Source of the DNA: Clostridia bacterium
GTDB lineage: Bacteria; Bacillota; Clostridia; Christensenellales; Borkfalkiaceae
Direction of reading: 5' to 3'
NCBI GenBank assembly: GCA_900770945.1
Contig: CAAGME010000040.1
Span: 23,122 to 87,121, forward strand
DNA: 64,000 nucleotides
In this document: positions 9,001 to 17,534 of the stretch, piece after piece
Layout: each line of letters opens with the position of its first letter
How positions within the stretch are numbered: position 1 is the first letter of the stretch
Notes under the pieces: model-generated
Told to the model about the DNA's origin: nothing
Seen by the model: the letters and a program-made list of their open reading frames with translations, nothing else
Databases searched by the model: none
Made by a program: the position numbers and the translations under genes

Positions 9001-9029
9001 TTGATATTTTTATGCCTTTATGATAAAAT
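9001..9029 (+). promoter_or_regulatory. Sigma-A-type promoter of the PAP2 gene
   Basis: TTGATA, 17-base spacer, TAAAAT, with an extended TG just before the -10. It lies about 27 bases before the translation start at 9057. Confidence 0.6.
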
Positions 9030-9056
9030 GTTTGCATAAAAGAAAAGGTGCGACCG

Positions 9057-10040
9057 ATGAAAAAAACTTTAAAAAACAATTTGCCTTTTATGATACTTGC
9101 GGGTGTTATGCTCGTTGCAGTCGTCTTCGGAACTTTTTTCGATTACGAAATTTCTTCCGCGATGGCGGCTTTAAGCAAAACGAACTATTATTCGCAAAAT
9201 TTTTTTGCTGCGTTTTTCGAGATTTTCGGGGAAATGCCGGTGTATATTTTCCCGTCCATGGCGATTTTTTGCATAATGATTTTCTTGCGCGACAGGTTTG
9301 TAAAAAGCCCCGCGCCGAGGATTAGCATATCCGTCGTTTGCGTGATAGTCGCCGTCGGGCTTAACTATTACGCCGCGACGAGGTTTATCAAAGCAAGCGA
9401 GCCGTACTTTAACCTTTCATCGTCGCTTCAAGGCGTTTATAAGAATTTGTTTTGCTTGTTTTTTTCGGCGACGTTTTCGCTCGTATGGTATCTTTGCTCT
9501 TCTTCTCTTTCGAAAAAATGCGGTCGTCAAAACCTTAAAAGGCTGGCTATATGTTCGTTAATCGTCATTTTTACCGCTATAATATGTGAGGCGGCAACGC
9601 ATAGCTTAAAGCCGCTTTTTTGCCGCGCAAGGTATAGATTTTTGTTCTTTGTAACGGAAAACGGACTTTACTCGGAAGGCGCGGAATACACTAAATGGTT
9701 TTTGATATCGAAAGGGAGAGTATTGTCGGAAAAACTTCTTGCCGCCGGCGTCGAGTCGGACGCATTCCGGTCTTTCCCGTCCGGTCACTCTACTTCCGCG
9801 GCTATGCTGCTGAGCCTTACGCTTTTGCCGTATACGTCAGAAATATTCGATACGAAAAAGTATAAAATATTAACCTTTGCTTTGGCGGTCGGTTTATCGC
9901 TTACCGTTATGGTTTCGAGAATAGTCGCCGGCGCACATTATCTTACGGACGTGTGCGTGGGGTTTATTATAACTTTTGCAAGCTTTATTCTCGTTCGCGC
10001 GGTCACGTTTAAGATATTTAACAAAGCTCTTAAAGAGTGA
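9057..10040 (+). CDS. PAP2-family membrane phosphatase
   Basis: 327 residues from ATG 9057, chosen over the in-frame GTG at 9048 because the AAAAGGTG ribosome site then has correct spacing. There are about six hydrophobic helices. The three PAP2 signatures are readable: KPLFCRARY (the canonical Pro after Arg is Tyr here), PSGH, and SRIVAGAHYLTD. Family members dephosphorylate lipid phosphates such as undecaprenyl pyrophosphate or phosphatidic acid on the outer face of the membrane; the substrate here is not determined. It has its own promoter and probably its own transcription unit. Confidence 0.85.
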   Translation: MKKTLKNNLPFMILAGVMLVAVVFGTFFDYEISSAMAALSKTNYYSQNFFAAFFEIFGEMPVYIFPSMAIFCIMIFLRDRFVKSPAPRISISVVCVIVAVGLNYYAATRFIKASEPYFNLSSSLQGVYKNLFCLFFSATFSLVWYLCSSSLSKKCGRQNLKRLAICSLIVIFTAIICEAATHSLKPLFCRARYRFLFFVTENGLYSEGAEYTKWFLISKGRVLSEKLLAAGVESDAFRSFPSGHSTSAAMLLSLTLLPYTSEIFDTKKYKILTFALAVGLSLTVMVSRIVAGAHYLTDVCVGFIITFASFILVRAVTFKIFNKALKE

Positions 10041-10071
10041 AAAGACGGTTTTTTGACGGCATATAAATTTG

Positions 10072-10100
10072 TTCTTAATTAACTTCGCTTTAAATATAAT
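10072..10100 (+). promoter_or_regulatory. Possible promoter of the yqfC operon
   Basis: TATAAT preceded at 17 bases by a weak TTCTTA, about 20 bases before yqfC. In Bacillus this operon has a sigma-E promoter; no clear sigma-E element was identified here. Confidence 0.4.
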
Positions 10101-10120
10101 ATTTTAAGGCGGAATTTACA

Positions 10121-10372
10121 ATGTTTTTGAGCGTTATGGACTCGTTTTTTTCTTCGCTGAAAGGATATCGCGCGTACCTCACGCCGACCGGCGGGTACTT
10201 TCAGGGTGTAAAAAGGATAGAAAGCGTTTCAGAAGAGGAAATTTCGCTTTCTTTCGGCTCGTTTTCGCTTGTTTTGAAAGGGAAAAAGCTAAGTCTTGGC
10301 GGTCTTGAATCGGGGGATCTGTACATCGGCGGATTTATCTCTTCCTTAGAGGTGAAAAATGAACGTTGTTGA
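10121..10372 (+). CDS. yqfC: YqfC-type sporulation protein (YabP/YqfC family)
   Basis: 83 residues, the family length, ending in the characteristic DLYIGGFISSLEV beta segment. YqfC is made in the mother cell early in spore formation in Bacillus and is thought to act with YqfD; the molecular role is not known. It overlaps yqfD by 14 bp, which suggests translational coupling, and the order yqfC-yqfD-phoH-pgpH-ybeY-era is the classical Firmicutes arrangement. Its presence indicates a spore-forming lineage. Confidence 0.85.
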   Translation: MFLSVMDSFFSSLKGYRAYLTPTGGYFQGVKRIESVSEEEISLSFGSFSLVLKGKKLSLGGLESGDLYIGGFISSLEVKNERC

Positions 10373-11225
10373 AATTTACGTTAAGGGAAGGAACCGTGCA
10401 GAGCTCTTGAACAAGCTCAAAAAATCGGGGATAAATATCGTTAAAAGCAAAATATTGTCGGATAACGAGCTTATATTGCTTGTAAAATCGACGGATGCCG
10501 AAAAAGTTTTTGCAATTTCCGCCGATATGTGGTATACTAAACTAATAAAAAACAGTGTTTTTGTTCGCTTCAAGCAAGCGATAATTGCAAACGTTTTTTC
10601 GATTGCCGCGGTAATCGTCGCAATCGGCTGTATGTTTTTGCTCGGCGGCTTCGTTCTTGACATAGACGTTTCGGCGTTCCCTAAAAACGTCGGGCTTGAA
10701 ATATTAAGAGAAGTCGAAAAAATCGGCGTTAAAAAGTTTACGTCGCCGACCGATAGTAAGCTCTTTGAAGCGGAAAGCGCGATAAGGCGTTCCGTAAGAG
10801 GAATAAAGAGTGTTTCGGTTAAAAAGTCCGCCAATAAGCTCGTTATCTACGGCGTTTACCAAACGCCGACTATCGAAACGATAGATAACGGCAAGGTTTA
10901 TTCTCTCTACACCGGCGTTTTGAAGGAAATTGTCGTGTACAGAGGGGAGCAGAAAAAATTCGAAGGCGATTTTGTTAAGGCGGGCGATATTCTCGCGGAT
11001 GACGGCGCGATTGCCTGCTATTCGGTCGAGTCGGAGCTTAGCTTTGAATTTTTCGGCGACGGCGGCGATGAGTTCAAAGAAAACTGTAAGCGCGCCGCAC
11101 TTTTGCTTGCGGGCGGCGAAGGCAGCGTTGTAAGCGAAAAATTAACGCCGACAGGAAGCGGCGATACATTTTTGTATTATGTGGCGGTAAAACGATTGTT
11201 TTGCTACCCGGGAGGAAACGATTGA
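10359..11225 (+). CDS. yqfD: YqfD-type sporulation protein (short form)
   Basis: 288 residues. The N-terminal part (KGRNRAELLNKLKKSGINI) and a single strong membrane helix near residues 75-95 fit YqfD, which is usually close to 400 residues, so this copy is about 100 residues short, apparently in the C-terminal half. An AGAGGTG site precedes the ATG inside yqfC. Its TGA overlaps the TTG start of phoH (TTGA). It is a membrane protein expected in the mother cell during sporulation; function unknown. Confidence 0.78.
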   Translation: MNVVEIYVKGRNRAELLNKLKKSGINIVKSKILSDNELILLVKSTDAEKVFAISADMWYTKLIKNSVFVRFKQAIIANVFSIAAVIVAIGCMFLLGGFVLDIDVSAFPKNVGLEILREVEKIGVKKFTSPTDSKLFEAESAIRRSVRGIKSVSVKKSANKLVIYGVYQTPTIETIDNGKVYSLYTGVLKEIVVYRGEQKKFEGDFVKAGDILADDGAIACYSVESELSFEFFGDGGDEFKENCKRAALLLAGGEGSVVSEKLTPTGSGDTFLYYVAVKRLFCYPGGND

Positions 11226-12193
11226 ACAATAAGTTTAATAGAGAAATATACGTCGGCGGGGGCGAGAGGCTTTTGTCGCTTCTCGGCAACTTCGACGAAA
11301 ACCTTAACGCGATTATAGCGGAAACGGGCGCGGAAGCGTACGCGAACGGCGAAACAATCGTGATAAGCGGCGAAGAAGCGGCGGTGGAACTCACGGTTAC
11401 CGTTATAAACAAGCTTCTCGAAATCATTGACGCGGGAGAAAGGATAGACAAGTCGAGGATAATTTACTGTGTGGAGCTTGCCCGCGACGGACAAGCCGAC
11501 GACATAGGCAAAATAACGTCGGGCGTTATCGCGGTGACAAGCCGCGGCAAACCCATAAAATGCAAAACGTTCGGGCAGAAAGTTTACATCGACGAAATAA
11601 AAAAGAACACGGTGGTTTTCGGCGTCGGTCCCGCCGGTACGGGCAAAACCTATCTTGCCGTGGCTATGGCTGTTTCCGCGCTTAAAAACAAGGAAGTCGA
11701 AAAGATAATTTTAACGCGCCCGGCGGTCGAGGCGGGAGAGCGGCTCGGGTATCTCCCCGGGGATTTGCAGTCGAAAGTCGATCCGTATTTAAGACCTTTG
11801 TACGACGCTTTGCAAGAAATGCTCGGGCTTGAAAGTTACCTCAGGCTTTTAGAGCGCGGCGTTATAGAAATAGCTCCGCTTGCCTATATGCGCGGGCGGA
11901 CGCTCAACAACTCCTACGTTATTCTCGACGAAGCGCAGAACACGACAAAGGAGCAAATGAAGATGTTCCTGACCCGTATGGGCGAGGGCAGCAGAATGAT
12001 TATAACGGGCGACGTTACGCAAATCGACTTGCCCGCCGAAAAGAAAAGCGGCTTAAAGCACGCCGTTTCCATACTCAAAAACGTGGAGGGGATAGGCATC
12101 GTGAACCTTTCGTATAAGGACGTGGTGCGCCACCCGCTCGTTATGAAAATCATAAAAGCTTACACAAAAGACGAAGAAAAAACTAATCGATAA
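11222..12193 (+). CDS. phoH: PhoH-family ATPase
   Basis: 323 residues from a TTG start at 11222, chosen because GGAGG lies 6 bases before it; an in-frame TTG at 11201 has no such site. Walker A is GPAGTGKT and Walker B VILDEAQN, with the family segment LTRPAVEAGERLGYLPGD. PhoH proteins are cytoplasmic ATPases related to RNA helicases and, next to ybeY, are linked to ribosome and RNA maturation. The gene is translationally coupled to yqfD. Confidence 0.92.
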   Translation: MNNKFNREIYVGGGERLLSLLGNFDENLNAIIAETGAEAYANGETIVISGEEAAVELTVTVINKLLEIIDAGERIDKSRIIYCVELARDGQADDIGKITSGVIAVTSRGKPIKCKTFGQKVYIDEIKKNTVVFGVGPAGTGKTYLAVAMAVSALKNKEVEKIILTRPAVEAGERLGYLPGDLQSKVDPYLRPLYDALQEMLGLESYLRLLERGVIEIAPLAYMRGRTLNNSYVILDEAQNTTKEQMKMFLTRMGEGSRMIITGDVTQIDLPAEKKSGLKHAVSILKNVEGIGIVNLSYKDVVRHPLVMKIIKAYTKDEEKTNR

Positions 12194-12214
12194 TCGGCAT
12201 ATAGCGCGACTTTT
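12191..12214 (+). repeat. Dispersed 24-bp motif, copy 3
   Basis: TAATCGGCATATAG, four bases, then ACTTTT, overlapping the phoH stop codon and running into the phoH-pgpH gap. Confidence 0.6.
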
Positions 12215-12250
12215 TAAAAAAATAAGCGCGTAGCCGTAAAGGAGCAACGG

Positions 12251-13753
12251 ATGTATTTACCAAACAAAAAGGATATACCGTGGAAGAAAAAAGATTACGT
12301 TTTAACGATTTTGCAATTTTTTATTTACGCGCTCGTTTTTGCCGGGCTTATGGTCGGGCTTATATTTTTGAACGCGGGCGGCGCAAGCGAATTCGTTAAG
12401 TTTTTTACCACGGAAAAGACGATAAGGGACTATGTTTATCTTTGCGCGTTCATTATTATCATTTGCGCGTCGCTGTATCTGTATCTGTTTTGCGAATTCA
12501 GGGACTTTTTGCTTCAGGGCAAAAATATAGCGGTCATATTCATAATAATGCAGTTAAGCCTTGCCATTTCGATAGTTATGGGCAAGTACGTGGGCATTTA
12601 CGCCCGCCCCGTGGCGTTTTGTTCTTTGCTTATTCTTCTCCTCGTAAACAAGCGCACGGCGATTTTCGTAGGATTTTTGTTTAATCTGCTCGTCTTTGTC
12701 GTCGATATTTTCACAAACCAAAGCCCGTCCGCCGTTCAAGCAACAGTTTCGCTCGTTATCTGTTCGTGTACAAGCATTTTCGCAATCTATCTCGTGGACG
12801 GCGTAGGTTCGCGTATCAGAGTGTTTGTGAGAGGATTTTTCATATCATTGCCCGTTATCGCGTTAGCCTTGCTTGTCGAGTTCAAGCCGGAAATGACGCT
12901 TAACGATTTTTTCATGATAGTTTTACACGGGTTTATGGGCGGAATGACTTCGGTACTTTTCATGATGGCTATTCTCCCCGTGTTCGAAGCGGTTTTCAAT
13001 ATGCTCACAAATTATCGCTTGGCGGAAATCACCGATCACAAGTCAAAACTTATCAAGCGAATGATAGAGACCGCGCCGGGAACTTTTAACCACTCTATGG
13101 TCGTTGCTTCTCTTGCCGAAACTTGCGCGACCGCGATAGGCGAAAACCCGCTTTTAGCCCGTGCCGCCGCGTATTATCACGATATCGGCAAACTGAAACA
13201 GCCTATTTATTTTACCGAGAACCAGCATGGTTACAACCCGCATGACGACTTGACCCCCGAACTTTCGACCGAGATAATCCGCTCGCACACGAAGGACGGT
13301 TACGACCTCATCAAAAAGTATCATTTGCCGATTATTCTGGCGGACGTCGCGCGCGAACACCACGGCACTTTGCCCATTCAGTATTTTTACGCGAAAGCTT
13401 TAAAGTACACCGAGGGCGAACTTAACATAGAAGACTTTTCTTACCCGGGACCCAAGCCTCACTCTAAAATCGCGGCGATAATAATGCTTGCCGACGGTTG
13501 CGAAGCGGCGGTCAGAGCGCAGAACGACCGTTCTCGCGAAAAGGTTGAAAAAATCGTCGGATCCATTATTGCAGACAGAATGAAGCTCGAACAGTTTTCC
13601 GAGTGCGAAATCACCATGCGTGAAATCGACCTTATAAGGGAAGCTATCGAAAACGGCTTGTCGGGCGTTTATCATGACAGAATCAATTACCCTAAGCTCA
13701 ACAATCGCAAAGTTAACGCGTTTGAGGGCGAATCGAGCGAAAAAAAGGAATAA
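12251..13753 (+). CDS. pgpH: HD-domain membrane phosphohydrolase, PgpH-like, lacking the extracellular domain
   Basis: 500 residues: one N-terminal helix (about 18-42) leads almost directly into a block of seven further helices, then an HD domain with HSMVVASLAE and AAYYHDIGK metal ligands. In PgpH/YqfF (about 700 residues) the HD domain degrades the second messenger c-di-AMP, and a roughly 200-residue 7TMR-HDED domain sits outside the cell after the first helix; that domain is missing here. Position between phoH and ybeY is the family's standard location. An AAAGGAG site precedes the ATG. Confidence 0.88.
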   Translation: MYLPNKKDIPWKKKDYVLTILQFFIYALVFAGLMVGLIFLNAGGASEFVKFFTTEKTIRDYVYLCAFIIIICASLYLYLFCEFRDFLLQGKNIAVIFIIMQLSLAISIVMGKYVGIYARPVAFCSLLILLLVNKRTAIFVGFLFNLLVFVVDIFTNQSPSAVQATVSLVICSCTSIFAIYLVDGVGSRIRVFVRGFFISLPVIALALLVEFKPEMTLNDFFMIVLHGFMGGMTSVLFMMAILPVFEAVFNMLTNYRLAEITDHKSKLIKRMIETAPGTFNHSMVVASLAETCATAIGENPLLARAAAYYHDIGKLKQPIYFTENQHGYNPHDDLTPELSTEIIRSHTKDGYDLIKKYHLPIILADVAREHHGTLPIQYFYAKALKYTEGELNIEDFSYPGPKPHSKIAAIIMLADGCEAAVRAQNDRSREKVEKIVGSIIADRMKLEQFSECEITMREIDLIREAIENGLSGVYHDRINYPKLNNRKVNAFEGESSEKKE

Positions 13754-13756
13754 TCT

Positions 13757-14233
13757 ATGGCAAAACTTACGGTATACGGCGGTGACGAATACTTAGGCGA
13801 CATCGTGCCGCTTTGCGCCGCTACAATGAAGGTCTTAAAGCAACGTTGCAATTTTTACGTCGATTTAACTTTTTTGACGAAAGAAGAAATGCAGGAACTC
13901 AATAAAGCGGAGCGTTCCGTCGATTCTGTTACGGACGTTCTCTCGTTCCCCATGCTCGACGGAATACGCGGAAAAACCGTCTGTAAAAAGGACTTTCCGC
14001 TCGACTATGATGAGGACGAAAAAGCAATTTTTTTAGGTTCCGTCGCAATTTGTCCCGAAAGGGCGAAAGAACAGGCGAAAGAGTACGGACACAGCGAGGA
14101 GAGGGAGTTCAAATATTTGCTCGTTCATTCGCTTTTGCATCTTTTCGGGTACGACCACTTAACGGACGAGGATAAAAAAGAAATGCGCGAGAAAGAAGAA
14201 ATCATAATGAACGAAATAGGAGTTACCGAATGA
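13757..14233 (+). CDS. ybeY: Endoribonuclease YbeY (rRNA maturation factor)
   Basis: 158 residues with the zinc-binding motif HSLLHLFGYDH near the C-terminus. YbeY is a metal-dependent RNase needed for 16S rRNA 3'-end maturation and ribosome quality control. It starts 3 bases after pgpH with an AAAGGA site and shares ATGA with era, so it is translationally coupled to both neighbours. Confidence 0.95.
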   Translation: MAKLTVYGGDEYLGDIVPLCAATMKVLKQRCNFYVDLTFLTKEEMQELNKAERSVDSVTDVLSFPMLDGIRGKTVCKKDFPLDYDEDEKAIFLGSVAICPERAKEQAKEYGHSEEREFKYLLVHSLLHLFGYDHLTDEDKKEMREKEEIIMNEIGVTE

Positions 14234-15123
14234 AAAGCGGAATAGTCGCGGTAGTCGGCAGGGCGAACGCCGGCAAATCTACGCTCATCAACGTTTTAGT
14301 CGGCGAAAAGGTGGCGATAGTTTCGCCCAAGCCGCAGACCACGCGCGAAAGAATACTCGGAGTAAAAAACGGCGACGGGTATCAGATTGTTTTTGAAGAT
14401 ACGCCGGGCATTTACAAGGCTTCTTCTCTTTTAAACGAGCGCATGCAAAAATGCGCTTCCACGGCGGCGAAGGACGTTGACGTAATCTTGTTCTTAATCG
14501 ACGGACACGACGGCGTGAAGGAAGAGGACGTCGAAAGTTTGAAAAAGTATGCGAGCGGCGACATTCCGCTCGTTCTTGCGTTTACAAAAACCGACATTAT
14601 GCCCAAAGAAAAAATCCCGCTTTTAGCCGAGAGCGTAAAGGACGTAAGCAACATCGAAAAAATAGTAACGCTTTCCGCGCGCCGCGGCAAAAACGTGGGC
14701 AAGCTTTTAGACGAAATCGTAAATCTTTTGCCGGAGGGCGAGCCTATCTACGGCGACGACGTTGTTTCCGACCGCTCCGAAAGATTCATGATTGCCGAAA
14801 TAATGCGGGAAAAAATACTCTTAAAGTACGATAAGGAAATTCCGCACGGCGTGGCGATAATAATAAACACGTTCGAAAAACAGCCTAACGGCGTGTATGA
14901 CGTGAACCTCGATATCGTTTGCGAAAAGCAAAACCACAAAGCAATCATTATCGGCAAAGGCGGCGCGGCTTTGAAGGAAGTTTCCTCCTTTGCGCGCGAA
15001 AGCATGGAAAAATTCCTCGGCGCAAAGGTGTTTTTGACAACTTACGTCAAGGTTAAAGAAGATTGGCGCAACAACCCGTCGAGATTGAAAGAATTCGGTT
15101 ACGGCGCGGAGCAATTCGAATAA
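14230..15123 (+). CDS. era: GTPase Era
   Basis: 297 residues: GTPase domain with G1 GRANAGKST (commonly GRPNVGKST), G3 DTPG and G4 TKTD (the usual Asn is Thr), followed by a C-terminal KH domain with the GKGGAALK loop. Era binds the 3' end of 16S rRNA and helps assemble the 30S subunit. The altered G1 and G4 residues are mild. The gene overlaps ybeY by 4 bp. Confidence 0.95.
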   Translation: MKSGIVAVVGRANAGKSTLINVLVGEKVAIVSPKPQTTRERILGVKNGDGYQIVFEDTPGIYKASSLLNERMQKCASTAAKDVDVILFLIDGHDGVKEEDVESLKKYASGDIPLVLAFTKTDIMPKEKIPLLAESVKDVSNIEKIVTLSARRGKNVGKLLDEIVNLLPEGEPIYGDDVVSDRSERFMIAEIMREKILLKYDKEIPHGVAIIINTFEKQPNGVYDVNLDIVCEKQNHKAIIIGKGGAALKEVSSFARESMEKFLGAKVFLTTYVKVKEDWRNNPSRLKEFGYGAEQFE

Positions 15124-15152
15124 AAAAAGAATTTTTCCGTATTCTAAGTAAT

Positions 15153-15248
15153 ATGGATAAAGACGTTGAAAAAGCCGCCTGGAAGCTTTTTGAAAAAACG
15201 GGCAAAATCGGGTATTACATGCTGTACAAAAAATTAAAGGATTTCTGA
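15153..15248 (+). CDS. yqzL: YqzL-family small protein
   Basis: A 31-codon frame between era and recO encodes a peptide with AAWKLFEKTGKIGYYMLYKKL, matching the YqzL pattern (W-x-x-F-x-x-TG-x-I-x-x-Y-x-L-x-K). Small YqzL genes occupy exactly this place in many Firmicutes. Function is unknown. The ribosome site is weak (AAGTAA), and recO follows after 2 bases. It is easily missed because of its size. Confidence 0.7.
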   Translation: MDKDVEKAAWKLFEKTGKIGYYMLYKKLKDF

Positions 15249-15250
15249 AA

Positions 15251-16003
15251 ATGGACGAAAAATTCAACGCTTTGTGCGTTCGCTCAGTTTCTTACCGCGA
15301 AGCCGACAAAATAATAACGCTCTTTACGCTTGAAAAGGGGCTTGTGGATTGCGCCGTTTACGGCGCGCGGCGAGCGGGGTCAAAACTGAATTTTGCCGCC
15401 GAAGTTTTTTGCTTTGCGGAATACTTATTGAGTGAGAAAAACGACCGTCGTTCCGTGAAAGAGGCTAACGAAATAGACGGGTTTTACGGCGTGCGCGGCG
15501 ATATCGTCCGTTTTTACGCGGCTTCCGCGGTTGCTGAATTTATAAGGCTTTTCGTTATGCCCGGTGTTCCGCAATATCTTACCTTTTCCGCGGCGATTGC
15601 GGCTTTAAAGGGTATAGAAAACGGCGACCCGCTTTTGTCGCTGTCCGGTTTTTTGATAAACGCGCTAAGCGATCTCGGGTTCGGCATGGAGCTTTCCTGC
15701 TGCAAAGCTTGCGATAAAGAGATAAAAGAAAGGGCTTTTTTCGATTTTCCTTCCTCCGCGGTTTACTGTCTTTCCTGCGCGCCGCAAGGCGCAACCGAGA
15801 TAAGGTTTTCAACCTTTTCGGTTTTGTCCAAACTTTCTTCTGTTCCCGTCGAAGATTTGGAAAACAGCGATTTATCGACTTATAGCCCCGCTTTTGATGA
15901 CGAAAGAGCAAAAAAATCGGCTATAAAGATGCTTGATTTTTACATAGAAGAAAAAACGGGTTACGCCGTTAAAACGTTAAAAGAATTACTTGAAATTATC
16001 TGA
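15251..16003 (+). CDS. recO: DNA repair protein RecO
   Basis: 250 residues: N-terminal OB-fold (ALCVRSVSYREADKIITLFT) and a zinc motif CCKAC...CLSC in the middle. RecO helps load RecA on SSB-coated single strands in the RecFOR pathway. It sits two bases after yqzL at the end of the yqfC-era operon. A copy of the dispersed motif lies inside the gene and encodes STYS. Confidence 0.92.
   Translation: MDEKFNALCVRSVSYREADKIITLFTLEKGLVDCAVYGARRAGSKLNFAAEVFCFAEYLLSEKNDRRSVKEANEIDGFYGVRGDIVRFYAASAVAEFIRLFVMPGVPQYLTFSAAIAALKGIENGDPLLSLSGFLINALSDLGFGMELSCCKACDKEIKERAFFDFPSSAVYCLSCAPQGATEIRFSTFSVLSKLSSVPVEDLENSDLSTYSPAFDDERAKKSAIKMLDFYIEEKTGYAVKTLKELLEII
15872..15895 (+). repeat. Dispersed 24-bp motif, copy 4 (inside recO)
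   Basis: TTATCGACTTATAG, CCCC, then GCTTTT, in frame within recO near its 3' end. Confidence 0.5.
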
Positions 16004-16025
16004 AAAAACGAAAAAAGAGGTAAAA

Positions 16026-16679
16026 ATGAAATACAAACTTGCCGTATTCGATATGGACGGCACTATCTTAGACACTTTAAGCGATTTGACGGCTTCGACG
16101 AATTATGCTCTAAAAACCGCTAATCTTCCCGAAAAAACGCGCGAGGACGTGCGCAGATACATAGGCGACGGAGTGAAGGAGTTAATCGAACGCGCGTGCG
16201 CGCCCGTTACCGACGAAAAGATTATCGAAAAAGTTTTTGTCGCGTTTGGCGAGTATTACAAGGCGCACGGCGAGGACTTGACAAGACCGTACCCCGGGAT
16301 TGTGGAAGCAATAAAAACATTACGTGCGAACGGCATAAAAACGGGCGTTGTTTCAAACAAGCTCGAATACGCGGTTATTCCGCTTGCGGAAAGGTATTTT
16401 CCGTCGCTCTTCGACTATATCGCCGGGGATAAAGAGGGCGTGAGAAGAAAGCCGTACCCCGACCCTATTTTAAACGCCATCTCCGCTATGGGCGAAACGA
16501 AAGAAACAACCGTTTATATAGGCGATTCCGACGTGGACGTTAAAGCGGGCTTCAATGCGGGCGTGGACGTTATCTCCGCGGGCTGGGGGTATCGAAGCAA
16601 AGAGTTTTTGCTTGAAAACGGCGCGAAAAACATTGTTTTTTCAGCGGAAGAGATGTTAAAAAAAATACTCGAATCTTAA
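16026..16679 (+). CDS. gph: HAD-family phosphatase, phosphoglycolate-phosphatase-like
   Basis: 217 residues from ATG 16026, chosen because GAGGT lies 5 bases before it; an upstream in-frame ATG at 15990 falls inside recO. HAD motifs: DMDGT with nucleophile Asp near residue 9, VVSNK (motif II), and GDSDVDVKAGFNAG (motif IV). Members of this group hydrolyse phosphoglycolate or related small phosphates in the cytoplasm; the precise substrate is open. A strong terminator follows 18 bases after the stop. Confidence 0.85.
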   Translation: MKYKLAVFDMDGTILDTLSDLTASTNYALKTANLPEKTREDVRRYIGDGVKELIERACAPVTDEKIIEKVFVAFGEYYKAHGEDLTRPYPGIVEAIKTLRANGIKTGVVSNKLEYAVIPLAERYFPSLFDYIAGDKEGVRRKPYPDPILNAISAMGETKETTVYIGDSDVDVKAGFNAGVDVISAGWGYRSKEFLLENGAKNIVFSAEEMLKKILES

Positions 16680-16690
16680 GCTTCATAGAA

Positions 16691-16718
16691 AAAAAGACCG
16701 CCTAAATGGCGGTTTTTT
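16691..16718. terminator. Bidirectional terminator between HAD phosphatase and XRE gene
   Basis: Stem ACCGCC / GGCGGT with a TAAAT loop, flanked by an A-run on the left and T-run on the right, so it can end transcription from both converging genes. Confidence 0.85.
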
Positions 16719-16728
16719 AATGAAAAAG

Positions 16729-17310
16729 TTATTTTAATCTGATTATTTTGAAGCTCAAAAGAATAACGAGTTGCGCGGGCGCGCCGATTATGAAAATCAA
16801 CCAGTAGGCGGTCGAAGTGACGTGCAAGACTATCAAAAACGCGTCTAAAAGTATCGTCCAGACGATAGCCGTTACCGAAAGCATTTTGTAGGTCTTATTA
16901 AACCACAGGCTTGAAAGTATCGTAAGCACAACGGCAAAAGCGGGCAAAGGATAAACGAAGCAGTAAATCGGGTTTCTTGCGGAGGGCAACGCGCCTTGCA
17001 GAACAACGAACGTTGCGCATTCTACGGCGACGATTGCGATAAGCACGAGCAGAGTTATGACGGCTCTGTTCTTTTTTACCGTTTTTTTGGGCATCGGAAC
17101 GACTTCTTCTTTTACAAGCGAATCGAGCGACACGCCGAAAAGGTCTGCAATGGATATAAGCGCGGTAACGTCCGGCACGGCTTCGGCTCTTTCCCATTTT
17201 GAAACGGCTTTGTCCGAATAATTGAGTTTTTCCGCAAGTTGAAGCTGAGTAAGCCCGGCGTTTTTTCTAAGAGTTACAAGCCTTTGAGCGAAAACTTCTT
17301 TAACGTCCAT
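16729..17310 (-). CDS. XRE-family regulator with C-terminal membrane helices
   Basis: 193 residues: an N-terminal helix-turn-helix of Cro/CI type (residues about 8-63; TLRKNAGLTQLQLAEKL) and four hydrophobic helices from about residue 83 to the end, with a short basic linker. Such membrane-tethered XRE regulators are common in Clostridia; targets are unknown. Its promoter carries a palindrome across the -35, which suggests autoregulation. A GGAGGT site precedes the ATG. Confidence 0.82.
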   Translation of the reverse strand: MDVKEVFAQRLVTLRKNAGLTQLQLAEKLNYSDKAVSKWERAEAVPDVTALISIADLFGVSLDSLVKEEVVPMPKKTVKKNRAVITLLVLIAIVAVECATFVVLQGALPSARNPIYCFVYPLPAFAVVLTILSSLWFNKTYKMLSVTAIVWTILLDAFLIVLHVTSTAYWLIFIIGAPAQLVILLSFKIIRLK

Positions 17311-17344
17311 TTTTTACCTCCTAAGCAAGGCAAGCTTTAAAATT

Positions 17345-17376
17345 ATTGTAGCATATACTTGACCGAAAATCAAGTA
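17345..17376 (-). promoter_or_regulatory. XRE promoter with palindromic operator
   Basis: Minus strand: TTGATT, 17 bases, TACAAT. The perfect inverted repeat TACTTGA-N7-TCAAGTA (17356-17376) spans the spacer and -35. This is the expected place for repression by the gene's own helix-turn-helix product. Confidence 0.7.
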
Positions 17377-17408
17377 AAAAACGCTGTATAACGCCCTTTC
17401 TACCGTGA

Positions 17409-17434
17409 GTAGAGTGTGAAAAAGCTTACTCTAC
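17409..17434. repeat. Second inverted repeat in the XRE-SGNH gap
   Basis: GTAGAGT, 12 bases, ACTCTAC. It could be another operator or a small hairpin; nothing decides. Confidence 0.4.
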
Positions 17435-17475
17435 CGCAAAAAACTTTTCGTTATAGCAAAAAATTTACAAGTAGG

Positions 17476-17504
17476 TTGAAAAATAACGATAAAAGTCGTA
17501 CAAT
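17476..17504 (+). promoter_or_regulatory. Promoter of the SGNH hydrolase gene
   Basis: TTGAAA, 17-base spacer, TACAAT, 30 bases before the start codon. Confidence 0.75.
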
Positions 17505-17534
17505 ACGGGCATAAATAAACGCGAGGTGTCGGCA

